Shown here one piece after another: positions 55,464 through 64,000 of a DNA stretch of 64,000 nucleotides. Position 1 is the stretch's first letter. The number at the start of each line of letters is the position of its first letter. The notes below the pieces were generated by a model, which was not told where the DNA came from, did not search any database, and was given only the letters and a program-made list of their open reading frames with translations. Position numbers and translations under genes: made by a program. Origin of the DNA: Halpernia frigidisoli (GTDB taxonomy: Bacteria; Bacteroidota; Bacteroidia; Flavobacteriales; Weeksellaceae); contig NZ_FOQT01000002.1 in NCBI RefSeq assembly GCF_900113805.1, positions 124,001 to 188,000 of the forward strand. The letters are read 5' to 3'.

Positions 55464-56552
55464 TTAATAAGACCACATATCATTTTCCATTTGCAGGATC
55501 TGATTTTTTATACGGTCACTTTCATCCAATTGCGCCTGCGCGTCTTTTGGAATATAATCTTTAATAACTCCTGTTCCCAAACCATTATCAACTTTGTAGA
55601 TAATTGAGGAGAATCTTCTCGCATTTAAAACATCATCGTAACTAACGTTTGTAGATAAATTCTTACTATTAAATACAATATTATTAGCTAAAACTTTACG
55701 AGCATCCGGATAATATACCCAGAAAAGGTCGATTAATTCGTCTTTAGAAGCTAAGGGTTGACCGTCCGGACCATACTGTCCCATTGTTGAAGGATCCTGA
55801 CCCATTGCACAAATCCCAAGAAGGCGATATTTCATTTCACCATCTCTCTTGTTGATGTACCACATACCTTTTATTTTTAAAACCTTAACATTTTCAGTTT
55901 TGGTTTCGTAAACATTTGTATATTCTTTTTTCTCTTCATCAGTAAGTTTACCATTTTGATTGATCAAATCAGTTCCAGCGTCAGTAATTACAGCGTTTCT
56001 CGTACGGGCTGCAATTGCATCTGGACTTAATCTCGTTGTAAACAATTCATCATCATAAACTTCTTTGATTTCTCCATTATTAACCGCATCTAATAAAATT
56101 TGGTACAAAGATTTATTTTGAGAAACAAGACCGTCTTCATTATGATAAAAAGGCTGATTTAGCTTTTCATTCATATCTAGAACTTCCCAGGTCAACATAC
56201 TTTTTAGAACGTCCTTATCTTCAATAAAGCCATACTTTAAAGGTTCTGTTTTAGTGGAAACCATAGAATCACCTTGCTTCATCATTCCCAATTCTCTATA
56301 TTTTCTAAATGATTCCGGAGATTTAGCATTCAGAATTGACATTGAGTTAACAGGCTCTTCAGGAACATCAGCAACAGTGGGAGTTGAAGCTTCTGCGGCA
56401 GCGGCTGCCTCAACAGCAGCAGTGTCCGCTCCAGTTTCTACCTTAGGTTGAACAGCTTTCGTGGTCTTTGCTTTACGTTTAGTGGTTTTTCTTTTTTGTG
56501 CATTTAAACCAAGAAAACCAAAAGCTAAAAGCAGAAATAATATCTTTCTCAT
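55464..56552 (-). CDS. gldN: GldN, T9SS periplasmic ring component
   Basis: A 362-residue periplasmic protein that forms, with GldK, the ring beneath the outer membrane in the T9SS. It has a signal peptide (cleavage near GLNAQ), then a basic Lys/Arg/Thr stretch and an Ala/Glu-rich linker (about 40-65). A conserved GldN domain follows (about 70-362), with VLTWEVLDMNEKLNQPFYHNEDG-like text and LFWVYYPDARKVLANNIVFN near residue 265. The linker is longer than the usual GldN N-terminus. It is the last gene of gldK-L-M-N. Confidence 0.93.
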   Translation of the reverse strand: MRKILFLLLAFGFLGLNAQKRKTTKRKAKTTKAVQPKVETGADTAAVEAAAAAEASTPTVADVPEEPVNSMSILNAKSPESFRKYRELGMMKQGDSMVSTKTEPLKYGFIEDKDVLKSMLTWEVLDMNEKLNQPFYHNEDGLVSQNKSLYQILLDAVNNGEIKEVYDDELFTTRLSPDAIAARTRNAVITDAGTDLINQNGKLTDEEKKEYTNVYETKTENVKVLKIKGMWYINKRDGEMKYRLLGICAMGQDPSTMGQYGPDGQPLASKDELIDLFWVYYPDARKVLANNIVFNSKNLSTNVSYDDVLNARRFSSIIYKVDNGLGTGVIKDYIPKDAQAQLDESDRIKNQILQMENDMWSY

Positions 56553-56588
56553 TTTTATAGAAAATTATCTTTTTTTAATTAAACGCAA

Positions 56589-58148
56589 TTATTGAACGTT
56601 TATTACAATAGGCGGAATTTGTTTTAAAACCTGATTTCCTAAACCTGTTGCAGTTGCAGAAATATTGTAAATATAAGCAACATCTCCATTTCTTAAATTC
56701 TTTGTCAAAGCAGCTACACCTGAAAGTGAATTTCCGTTTACTAACAACGCAGCTCTACCAGGAACTTTAAACATAAAACTGTTTACCGAAAAGCTTACAG
56801 GGAAGTCAAAATCAGGCATCACAGCGCTAACTTTTTGATTCGCGATTGAACTTGCAGGCATCGAAACTACAGATTTACCTTGAACCTCACCTACTGGTGG
56901 TGGTACACTTTTAATTCTGAAAGGAAATGCCTGAGATATTGTCGCCCCTTTCGAATCTTTACCTGAAATAGTTAAAGTTACAGTTGCGCCACCTCCAGGC
57001 GTTACTACCCACTTACCTCTACCACCACTTACAGAAGCGCCTGGCGCAGATAGCGAAAGTCCGCCTGTGTCTGCTCCCAACACTGAACCCGTTATTGGAT
57101 TTGGTAAACCACGGTATAAAACATTCATTTTATCTGCAGAAAGTAAAGCACCTTTTTGAGCTACTAATTCATTCACACCGTTTACGACATTATATATTTG
57201 ACTGTATGGTAAATCGTGTACAACACCTCTTTTGTCCGAAAAAGAAATTTTACCTGCAAAAGTTTTCTGTCCAGCGGAACTTGTATTTAAATTTGTAATA
57301 CCCTGACCGTTTGTTACGGTTAAACCTGGCATAGATAATCCCGGAACCGAATTGGAATAATTACCAATAGAAACTTTAGCAACTGCAGTTTCGCCCTGAA
57401 CAACCTGTGTTGGTGCAGAAACGATCGCCTGATACGCATCAAATTTAATATCAGCATCAATTTTTTCCTGTAGCATTAGTGATAAAGCGTCTGCCTGAAT
57501 ACCTCTTACTGAAGACTGAATAACTTCCATATTTGACAAAGCAGCAATTAACGGCTGATTGTAAAATTTATATTGAATCCAGTTTTTTCCTTTAATTTTC
57601 GAAGGTAAAACTGTAATCATTTGTGCGTTCGCTCTTTGCACAACGCTACTCATGTTTTTATTACCTCCAAAAGTTTGGTTTACAAAAGTTCTAAATTCAT
57701 TTATTTGATTTTGTACTTCTTTTGCTTTATTAGAAGGTGAATTTTCATCGCCGTCTGCAAAAAACATTTTAGTGGAAGGTTCTGTATTATTTAAAGAGGT
57801 AAAATTCTCTTCAACATTTAAATTTGGATCAAATTCTGCCTGTTTAATAAGTTCTCCTTTAATCCCATCTAAGTTGCTAACCAAGATATCAGCTTTAGCT
57901 TTTAGACTTTCATAATTTTGTAAAGGAACCTGAAAATTTTCCGGAGAACTTTCGGCTTTTGCCTTTAAAGTACGCTCAAAAATACCATTGTTATTTTGAG
58001 TTAATGTTCGTGTATCCTGTAATGATTGATTTGTATCCTGATAAGATCTGATGATGTCCTGATCGATCGTCATTGCAAGCATTGCAATGAAAACCAGATA
58101 CATCAGGTTGATCATCTTCTGACGAGGTGTTTGTTTTCCTTGAGCCAT
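56589..58148 (-). CDS. gldM: GldM, T9SS/gliding motor periplasmic shaft
   Basis: A 519-residue single-pass inner-membrane protein whose dimer passes through the GldL ring and spans the periplasm. The N-terminus is MAQGKQTPRQKMINLMYLVF, with Arg9 at the position known to be important in Flavobacterium GldM. The membrane helix covers about 12-28. The periplasmic part (about 30-519) is made of four domains, with a helical D1 (about 35-220) and beta-rich D2-D4. It is 36 bases upstream of gldN and 46 bases downstream of gldL. Confidence 0.95.
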   Translation of the reverse strand: MAQGKQTPRQKMINLMYLVFIAMLAMTIDQDIIRSYQDTNQSLQDTRTLTQNNNGIFERTLKAKAESSPENFQVPLQNYESLKAKADILVSNLDGIKGELIKQAEFDPNLNVEENFTSLNNTEPSTKMFFADGDENSPSNKAKEVQNQINEFRTFVNQTFGGNKNMSSVVQRANAQMITVLPSKIKGKNWIQYKFYNQPLIAALSNMEVIQSSVRGIQADALSLMLQEKIDADIKFDAYQAIVSAPTQVVQGETAVAKVSIGNYSNSVPGLSMPGLTVTNGQGITNLNTSSAGQKTFAGKISFSDKRGVVHDLPYSQIYNVVNGVNELVAQKGALLSADKMNVLYRGLPNPITGSVLGADTGGLSLSAPGASVSGGRGKWVVTPGGGATVTLTISGKDSKGATISQAFPFRIKSVPPPVGEVQGKSVVSMPASSIANQKVSAVMPDFDFPVSFSVNSFMFKVPGRAALLVNGNSLSGVAALTKNLRNGDVAYIYNISATATGLGNQVLKQIPPIVINVQ

Positions 58149-58194
58149 TTAAATAAAGTTTTGTTATACGTTAGTAATTAAAATTAAAGAAAAA

Positions 58195-58869
58195 CTAAGC
58201 TTTCATTGCGTTTAACATACCGCCGTAAACTCTATTAAGATTACTTAAATTAGAAGTAAGACCCTGTAATTCTGTATTGAAATTTTCAGAGTGTTGCGCA
58301 GATTTCTGCATATCTTCTACATATTTTTTGCTGTATTCTGATTGCGTTCTTCCATGCTCTAATTGAAGTGCATAAAGTGCATTCATACTTTCTAAGTGTG
58401 AGGAAGCTAAAACCAATTGGTCATTATATTTTTGAGTAGAAGCTGAAACATCAACTGTTTCATTAATTTTTTGAACAGAATCTGAAAATTTATCCAATCC
58501 TGATTTTAATCTTTCAAATAAAGACACATCTAAATTAGCATCTGCTAACATTTTATCTAATTTATCAGAAAGTGAAACATTTAAATCATCTGAAGCGAAA
58601 GCTACAGTTTTGCGCGGAACAGCTACTGCATTTGCATCCAATAATTCCGGGTAAACATTTTCCCAGGCGTAAGATTCTTCTGAACGTGGCGCGTCAAACG
58701 CAAAAATAATAAAGATAATAGCTTCAGTTATAAGACCAATTGCCAAAGTAACATTTCCCGTTAGTGGCCCTAAATGCCAGTGGGTCATTTTGAATAATGC
58801 TCCAAGGATTACGATTGCTGCACCGATAGAATAAATAAAATTGTAAACACCTTCTTTAGATTTAAACAT
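58195..58869 (-). CDS. gldL: GldL, T9SS/gliding proton-driven motor subunit
   Basis: A 224-residue inner-membrane protein that forms the pentameric ring around the GldM helices and uses the proton gradient. There are two membrane helices (about 9-27 and 38-58). Lys27 (LFKMTHW) and Glu49 (GLITEAI) stand at positions known to matter for proton coupling in F. johnsoniae GldL. Asp59 replaces the second acidic position. The remainder (about 65-224) is a cytoplasmic coiled-coil-rich tail. The order gldK-L-M-N is standard. Confidence 0.95.
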   Translation of the reverse strand: MFKSKEGVYNFIYSIGAAIVILGALFKMTHWHLGPLTGNVTLAIGLITEAIIFIIFAFDAPRSEESYAWENVYPELLDANAVAVPRKTVAFASDDLNVSLSDKLDKMLADANLDVSLFERLKSGLDKFSDSVQKINETVDVSASTQKYNDQLVLASSHLESMNALYALQLEHGRTQSEYSKKYVEDMQKSAQHSENFNTELQGLTSNLSNLNRVYGGMLNAMKA

Positions 58870-58899
58870 GCTTTTATAAGTTTTTTTTGTTAAGTTTTA

Positions 58900-60333
58900 T
58901 TAATTAGTTTTTTTTCTGTATTTCGCTGTTCCTTCGGGAATATCTTGCACGGTTCTAAACCCGATGTAACTTCTTGCAGAATCTTTTCTTTCCCAATCTC
59001 TGTAACCTGTCATCAAAAGATAAGAAACATCTTTCCAGGAACCTCCGCGAACCGTTTTCTTCACATCTCTGTAAGCCTGATTAGACAAATACGGATTTAA
59101 AGTTGATGAAAACTGGTAAGTTGAGTTGCTGTAAGGTGATTCTGTCCATTCTGAAACATTGCCGGCCATATCAAAAAGTCCGAAATTGTTTTTAGGAAAT
59201 GATTTTACAGGAGCTGTGTAAGTATAACCTTGTTTGGAAGCTTTTCCGTCTTCGTTTTCGATATAATTACCACGTTTTGGTTTAAAATTAGCCAAATAAC
59301 ATCCTCTATCATCTTGCAAATACGGGCCTCCCCAAGGATAAGTTGCATTTTCGATGCCACCTTTCGCTGCGTATTCCCACTCAGCTTCTGTTGGTAAACG
59401 AAATGCCATTGGTTTTTGCTTTTTCTTTTTTAAACTTTCGTTGTAATCCGATTTTAATTTGGATTTAAAATTACAGTAAGCTCTTGCCTGATCCCAAGTT
59501 ACACCAACAACAGGATAATTTTTGTAAGCATTATGCCAAAAATATCCATCATATAAAGGTTCATTGTAAGCATAGTTAAAATCTTTAACCCAAACTGTAG
59601 TATCAGGATAAACTGCGATACTTTCTTTCTTTAAATATTGAGTTCCTCTGCCTTTATCTTTCACAGCAGCTTCAACATCTTCCCACTGGTAAGAATATTT
59701 TAGTTTATTAGCGTCAATAACTCTCTCATTATTGATTCTTTTAGCTGGTGGCAAGTACATTGATTCCATTACTTCTGCATATTTTGCATCTGGGTAACTT
59801 GAAGTATTGTAAGTTAAAGGAACTGTCCAGTCTAATCTCTTAGATTCATCATAACCGTCTCTTCCGCCTTTTTCTTCCAGATATTGTTGGTATGGTGTTG
59901 CTTCTCCGCCAGCTTTTTTAGCTAAATAAGCGTAATCAGCGATTCCCGTTCCGTTACCATCTGATCCGCCGTCACCTGCTGCTTCTGCAAGCAAACTTCT
60001 GGCGATAGAATCTTTAACATAATTTATGAAAACTCTGTATTCTGAATTAGTAATTTCAGTTTCGTCCATAAAAAAGGAAGAAACTGTTACGGTTTTAAGC
60101 GGCGCTTTTTCAGGCGAATTGGTAAAATCCTGATCTGCCATACCCATTACGAATGAACCTGCAGAAATTGCAACCATTCCGTAAGGTCTTTCAGCAACGA
60201 AACTTTTAGATTTTTCACGGGAAACAAGTTCACCTTTCGTTTTCGAACCAGGCTTTTCGGCACGGGAACTTCCTCCTTTGCCACAGGAAATTATTAAGCT
60301 TGTAGTTAATAGTAAAAGAAATACTCTTTTCAT
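58900..60333 (-). CDS. gldK: GldK, T9SS ring lipoprotein with FGE-sulfatase fold
   Basis: A 477-residue lipoprotein of the periplasmic T9SS ring. The start at 60333 gives a clean lipobox (LIISC, Cys17). The longer in-frame reading to 60381 adds a tail without signal character. FGE-type motifs are VAISAGSFVMGMAD, FFMDETEITNSEYRVF, YPVVGVTWDQARAYC, RLPTEAEWEYAAKGG, GNVSEWTESPY, and VRGGSW. It is a paralogue of GldJ in this same window. It is the first gene of gldK-L-M-N and lies 109 bases after glmS. Confidence 0.95.
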   Translation of the reverse strand: MKRVFLLLLTTSLIISCGKGGSSRAEKPGSKTKGELVSREKSKSFVAERPYGMVAISAGSFVMGMADQDFTNSPEKAPLKTVTVSSFFMDETEITNSEYRVFINYVKDSIARSLLAEAAGDGGSDGNGTGIADYAYLAKKAGGEATPYQQYLEEKGGRDGYDESKRLDWTVPLTYNTSSYPDAKYAEVMESMYLPPAKRINNERVIDANKLKYSYQWEDVEAAVKDKGRGTQYLKKESIAVYPDTTVWVKDFNYAYNEPLYDGYFWHNAYKNYPVVGVTWDQARAYCNFKSKLKSDYNESLKKKKQKPMAFRLPTEAEWEYAAKGGIENATYPWGGPYLQDDRGCYLANFKPKRGNYIENEDGKASKQGYTYTAPVKSFPKNNFGLFDMAGNVSEWTESPYSNSTYQFSSTLNPYLSNQAYRDVKKTVRGGSWKDVSYLLMTGYRDWERKDSARSYIGFRTVQDIPEGTAKYRKKTN

Positions 60334-60442
60334 GCTATTCTTTGAAATTAAGCGGTAAATATATAATTTTTTTAAAAACAATTTAGATTTTTTTAAGAGA
60401 AACGGGAAAAACTATTTAATATTTTATAATAATATTATTATT

Positions 60443-62296
60443 TTATTCAACTGTTACAGATTTTGCCAAATTTCTTGGTTGATCTACATTTGCACCTCTC
60501 TTCACAGCAATATAATAAGCCAATAATTGCAATGGAACAGAAGCTATGATTGGAGAAAAACATTCTGAAGTTTCCGGGAATTCAATTACATAATCCGCAA
60601 GATTCGCAACCTGAACATCACCTTTATTTACTAACGCAATTACTTTCCCTTTTCTTGCCTTGATCTCCTGAACATTACTAACAACTTTGTCATAATGACC
60701 TTGTTTTGGTGCAATAATAACGATCGGCATGTTTTCGTCTATCAACGCAATCGGTCCGTGTTTCATTTCTGCGGCTGGATATCCTTCTGCATGAATGTAA
60801 GAAATTTCTTTTAATTTTAAAGCGCCTTCTAATGCTGCAGGGAAATTATAACCTCTTCCCAGATAAAGAAAATTCTGAGCGTCAACAAAATCTTTTGCAA
60901 TTTCCTTCACAAGATCATGAGTTGTAGATAAAACCTCTTCCACTTTTTTAGGTAAAGCATCAAGTTCTGTAATTAATCTCATAAATTCTACATTGCTCAA
61001 ATTACCATTATGTTTACCTAATTTTAAGGCAATTAATGATAAAATTGTCAACTGAGAAGTAAAAGCTTTCGTGGATGCAACACCGATTTCAGGCCCAGCA
61101 TGTGTATATGAACCTGCATCTGTAAATCTAGAAATAGAGGAATCAACCACATTACAAATACCAAAAACAAATGCTCCTTTTTCTTTAGCGAGCTTTATCG
61201 CAGCCATTGTATCTGCCGTTTCACCAGACTGAGAAATCGCAATAACAACATCTTTATTAGTTACAATAGGATTTCTGTAGCGAAATTCTGATGCGTATTC
61301 TACCTCAACAGGAATTCTTGCAAATTCTTCAATTAAATATTCGCCGATCAAACCAGCATGCCAGGAAGTTCCGCAGGCGATGATGATAATTCTTTCTGCT
61401 TTTGTAAGACGTTCTAAATTATCCCATATCCCGGCCATTTTAATGATACCTTCGTCAACAAGCAATCTTCCTCTTAACGTATCGTGGATTGATTTTGGCT
61501 GCTCAAAAATTTCTTTTAGCATAAAATGCTCGTAACCTCCTTTTTCAATTTGCTCTAAACTCAATTTTAACTCCTGAATGGCAGGTGTGATTTTAACATT
61601 ATCCTTGATATTTCTAATATCAACACCATTTTCCAAAGAGATTGTAGCCATGTGACCTTCCTCCAAATAAACAGCTTCTTTCGTAAATTCTACAAAAGGT
61701 GACGCATCGGAAGCAATGAAAAACTCACCATCTCCCAAACCAATCGCCAAAGGAGATCCTAATCTTCCCACGACCAAAACACCTGGATAATCTTCATGCA
61801 TTACCGTAATTGCGTAAGCGCCATAAACTTCATTTAATGAATATCTTACCGCAGTAGGAAAATCAAGAGAAGAATCATTTGCCATGAAATATTCGATCAG
61901 GTTCACTAAAACTTCCGTGTCAGTTTCTGATTTAAATGTATAACCTTTACCCAGCAACATGGTTTTTATAGTATCGTAGTTTTCTATGATACCGTTGTGA
62001 ACCAAAGCTATTTTTTGATTATTAGAGCTGTGTGGATGAGAATTATTGTCACTTGGTACGCCGTGAGTTGCCCATCTTGTGTGACCCATTCCCGTATGTG
62101 AAATACCTTTTAAATCACCAGAAATTTTAACAAGATCTTCAACTTTGCCTTTTGTTTTAGCTGTGTGAAGTTTTTTTTGTTCATCTTCAACAACTATACC
62201 CGCACTGTCGTATCCTCTATATTCAAGCCTTCTAAGACCGTTGATAACGATATTATATGAGTCCTGAAAACCTGTGTAACCTACTATTCCACACAT
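60443..62296 (-). CDS. glmS: Glutamine--fructose-6-phosphate aminotransferase (isomerizing)
   Basis: A 617-residue cytoplasmic enzyme that makes glucosamine-6-phosphate, the first step toward UDP-GlcNAc, peptidoglycan and lipopolysaccharide. The N-terminal glutaminase has Cys2 as the nucleophile (MCGIVGYTG) with GHTRWATHG. Two SIS domains follow (about 290-440 and 460-600), with CGTSWHAG, SQSGETADT and the C-terminal EFPETSECFSPI and KRGANVDQPRNLAKSVTVE. All expected motifs are present. It lies 13 bases downstream of the DUF4270 gene and probably shares its transcript. Confidence 0.97.
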   Translation of the reverse strand: MCGIVGYTGFQDSYNIVINGLRRLEYRGYDSAGIVVEDEQKKLHTAKTKGKVEDLVKISGDLKGISHTGMGHTRWATHGVPSDNNSHPHSSNNQKIALVHNGIIENYDTIKTMLLGKGYTFKSETDTEVLVNLIEYFMANDSSLDFPTAVRYSLNEVYGAYAITVMHEDYPGVLVVGRLGSPLAIGLGDGEFFIASDASPFVEFTKEAVYLEEGHMATISLENGVDIRNIKDNVKITPAIQELKLSLEQIEKGGYEHFMLKEIFEQPKSIHDTLRGRLLVDEGIIKMAGIWDNLERLTKAERIIIIACGTSWHAGLIGEYLIEEFARIPVEVEYASEFRYRNPIVTNKDVVIAISQSGETADTMAAIKLAKEKGAFVFGICNVVDSSISRFTDAGSYTHAGPEIGVASTKAFTSQLTILSLIALKLGKHNGNLSNVEFMRLITELDALPKKVEEVLSTTHDLVKEIAKDFVDAQNFLYLGRGYNFPAALEGALKLKEISYIHAEGYPAAEMKHGPIALIDENMPIVIIAPKQGHYDKVVSNVQEIKARKGKVIALVNKGDVQVANLADYVIEFPETSECFSPIIASVPLQLLAYYIAVKRGANVDQPRNLAKSVTVE

Positions 62297-62309
62297 ATTA
62301 TTCTATTTT

Positions 62310-63899
62310 TTATTGTTTTGATGTATATATTATTCTTAACTGTGCGCGCTTGTCTGAAGCAGGATCAGATCCCACTAAAACTACAGCGTTTGGTGTGTAA
62401 GCACGATCATTGAAATTTTGACCGTAAGGTAAAAACTGTGGATAAAGTATGGGTGCTAAACCAACGTATTGTCCAGAAGATAAATCTCTTAGATAATCAC
62501 CTACATTTAAAATAAGGTCTTTATTCGGTGCGCCGGTCTCAATGATATCTTTTACAGTTTTTGTAAGATCAATATCATAATATGCAGGATTTGAATAGAG
62601 ATTATTCACTGTGAACACACTGAAATTAGGATTTGAAGAATACGTTGAAAATTCTTTTAGAAAAGTCCCCACATCTTTTTGCTGAATTAAAAATCTTTTG
62701 GGTTTTTTAAAATTATTAGTCCAGGATGCATCCGTGTATAACCTTATCTTGGCAGACAAAATACCAGCTTTCTGATTTAAATATAAATTTCTGAGTGATG
62801 TGATAGTTAAATCTGGAATTTTTAAACCAATACCAGGTCCTCCCATTCCCTGTGGAAATAATTTTTTATCACCAAATAGAGGATTTGAAGTTGCCAAAGC
62901 ACTTGCAACGGCAGTTCCGCTTCTGTTATAATCCACTTTTTGGTAATGAACATTGTTCGCACCCAAGTCTAGAGAAACAGTACTCTGAGGTCTGGTAGTT
63001 GTACCGCCTGCAACAAGATCATTTTTATAATAGATCTGTAGTGTAATTTCGTTTGGATTAAATTTAAATAAATAACCATCATTTTCTGCTACGGATATTT
63101 TTAAACCTTTAAAATATCTAATAAATGTTGAAACATCACCTAACTCCGAAGATCCGGATTTAGCTACAATTTTACTTTGAAAAAAAGCTGCATCTAAAGG
63201 AATTCTTAATGAAGCAGTTCGGTCAACCAAAACAGAGTTATCACTGTTCTTTTTAATATTCACGGAAGTAATATCTCCGTTAAATACTTTTGAACCGATC
63301 AGCGCGCCTTCTGCAAAATTCATATTAGAAAAAAGTTTAGTCTGATTTGATCCCATAAAATCATTTACCTCATTGACATTGATCGTAAGATTTGTTTTAC
63401 CTCCAATCTTTGTTCTTCCATATTTCAAACTAATTGGATAAGTGTTGACGACCTTTGTAGAAAGTACATTTCCATCTGGATAATTAAAACTTGTATTTGT
63501 TGTAGTTTTAATAGAATCTGCGGAAAATTGAGGTTTAATGGTAACAATGACAGAATCAACTGTAGCATTTGTTCCAAAAGTAAGAGGATAAGTTGGCAGT
63601 CTTAACTGCGTAAAATAGGAAGATTTCTGAACGCCAAATTGTGGGACATTAAATGCACCAAGAACAACTGAATCCAACACTTTGCTAGCACCAATTTGAA
63701 ACCCATCTGTTCTTACCGTGTCATTATGAGAAATATTATAGGCTGTAAGATCATTTAAAACCACGCCATCCTGTGCCGCTCCGGGCTGAAAAAATTGCGC
63801 ACCGAGATTATCAGCGTCAGATTCACAATTTATAAGCAACAGACTGCCCATAATTGCAAATAATGAAATCTGCAACAGTCTTTGAATTTTTTTAGTCAT
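62310..63899 (-). CDS. DUF4270 family outer-membrane lipoprotein
   Basis: A 529-residue exported lipoprotein with a lipobox ending at Cys25 (SLLLINC), followed by ESDADNLGAQFF. The mature part is beta-rich with repeated strand-turn units and a C-terminal PNAVVLVGSDPASDKRAQLRIIYT block typical of DUF4270. The function of the family is unknown. DUF4270 genes commonly sit directly upstream of glmS in flavobacteria, as here (13-base gap). The gene starts 14 bases after the end of a partial upstream gene. Confidence 0.88.
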   Translation of the reverse strand: MTKKIQRLLQISLFAIMGSLLLINCESDADNLGAQFFQPGAAQDGVVLNDLTAYNISHNDTVRTDGFQIGASKVLDSVVLGAFNVPQFGVQKSSYFTQLRLPTYPLTFGTNATVDSVIVTIKPQFSADSIKTTTNTSFNYPDGNVLSTKVVNTYPISLKYGRTKIGGKTNLTINVNEVNDFMGSNQTKLFSNMNFAEGALIGSKVFNGDITSVNIKKNSDNSVLVDRTASLRIPLDAAFFQSKIVAKSGSSELGDVSTFIRYFKGLKISVAENDGYLFKFNPNEITLQIYYKNDLVAGGTTTRPQSTVSLDLGANNVHYQKVDYNRSGTAVASALATSNPLFGDKKLFPQGMGGPGIGLKIPDLTITSLRNLYLNQKAGILSAKIRLYTDASWTNNFKKPKRFLIQQKDVGTFLKEFSTYSSNPNFSVFTVNNLYSNPAYYDIDLTKTVKDIIETGAPNKDLILNVGDYLRDLSSGQYVGLAPILYPQFLPYGQNFNDRAYTPNAVVLVGSDPASDKRAQLRIIYTSKQ

Positions 63900-63913
63900 T
63901 TATTTAAATTCTA

Positions 63914-64000
63914 TTAGTAAATTTTATTGAAAGAATCAGAGCCTAAATATTCTGATTTTTGAACGGTTGTAGAGTTAAATTTCTCATCAAGGTCACCCTC
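63914..64000 (-). CDS. C-terminal fragment of an upstream gene (cut by window edge)
   Basis: An open frame enters from the right edge and ends at a TAA at 63914-63916. The last 28 residues contain EKFNSTTVQKSEYLGSDSF. The 14-base distance to DUF4270 suggests one operon. In related flavobacteria a glycogen/starch-synthase-like gene often stands in this place, but the fragment is too short to confirm it. Confidence 0.5.
   Translation of the reverse strand, partial: EGDLDEKFNSTTVQKSEYLGSDSFNKIY

Noticed and set aside
60334-60442. Separate promoter for gldK
   Set aside because: A TATATTTA box exists, but the nearest TTG is only 15 bases away and the region is a long A/T run; not supportable.

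Overview
The window is chromosomal DNA from a member of the Bacteroidota, class Flavobacteriia, most likely a Chryseobacterium/Kaistella-type member of the Weeksellaceae. The evidence is AT-rich sequence, promoters of the Bacteroidota form (TTG, about 20 bases, TAnnTTTG), and an almost complete set of type IX secretion (T9SS)/gliding genes (gldJ, porU, porV, gldK, gldL, gldM, gldN). DUF4270, DUF5916 and DUF3108 proteins typical of the phylum are also present. No rRNA, tRNA, CRISPR array, insertion sequence or prophage was seen. Gene density is high and no gap between genes exceeds 300 bases.

Layout. 0-2.1 kb: the end of an ABC exporter operon. 2.2-3.7 kb: two small exported proteins and an ABM-fold monooxygenase. 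3.9-10.7 kb: T9SS locus 1, with gldJ divergent from porU-porV. 10.8-19.7 kb: housekeeping and envelope genes (FUSC transporter, phosphopantetheinyl transferase, ahcY, PDZ/aspartyl protease, L,D-transpeptidase, pepD). 19.9-23.1 kb: a small accessory patch with a frameshifted Crp/Fnr regulator, an SDR-like reductase gene with an in-frame TGA, and an HxlR regulator divergent from an intact SDR. 23.1-34.7 kb: a UvrD-family helicase, a formate/nitrite channel, the PiT/DUF47 phosphate pair, a DEAD-box helicase, DUF2461, and a TlpA-like thioredoxin next to a secreted amylase. 34.8-39.5 kb: a surface-glycan module (FkbM methyltransferase, flippase, two glycosyltransferases) and a ParE/RelE toxin-antitoxin pair. 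39.5-46 kb: polA, an SRPBCC/HipA-like kinase/DUF3037 operon, a 54-residue lipoprotein, and a ferredoxin/reductase pair. 46-55.4 kb: DUF3108, two tandem DUF5916 outer-membrane paralogues, fabH, corA and an FAD oxidoreductase. 55.4-64 kb: T9SS locus 2 (gldK-L-M-N) downstream of DUF4270 and glmS.

How the genes work together. GldL-GldM form the proton-driven motor. GldK-GldN (with GldJ) form the periplasmic ring under the outer membrane. PorV and PorU receive cargo at the cell surface, remove its C-terminal signal and attach it. Other genes serve envelope building (glmS, fabH, L,D-transpeptidase, glycan module) and phosphate, formate and Mg2+ transport.

Main points for a second look. (1) Two related, structured intergenic elements (15124-15225 and 53176-53258) share an architecture and look like members of a dispersed RNA or repeat family. 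(2) A broken Fnr-like regulator lies beside a broken reductase gene, and a perfect TTGAT-N4-ATCAA dyad sits at an activator position between them. (3) A HipA-like kinase is translationally coupled to DUF3037. (4) An HxlR/SDR promoter carries two matching operator half-sites. (5) A 54-residue lipoprotein gene could easily be missed.
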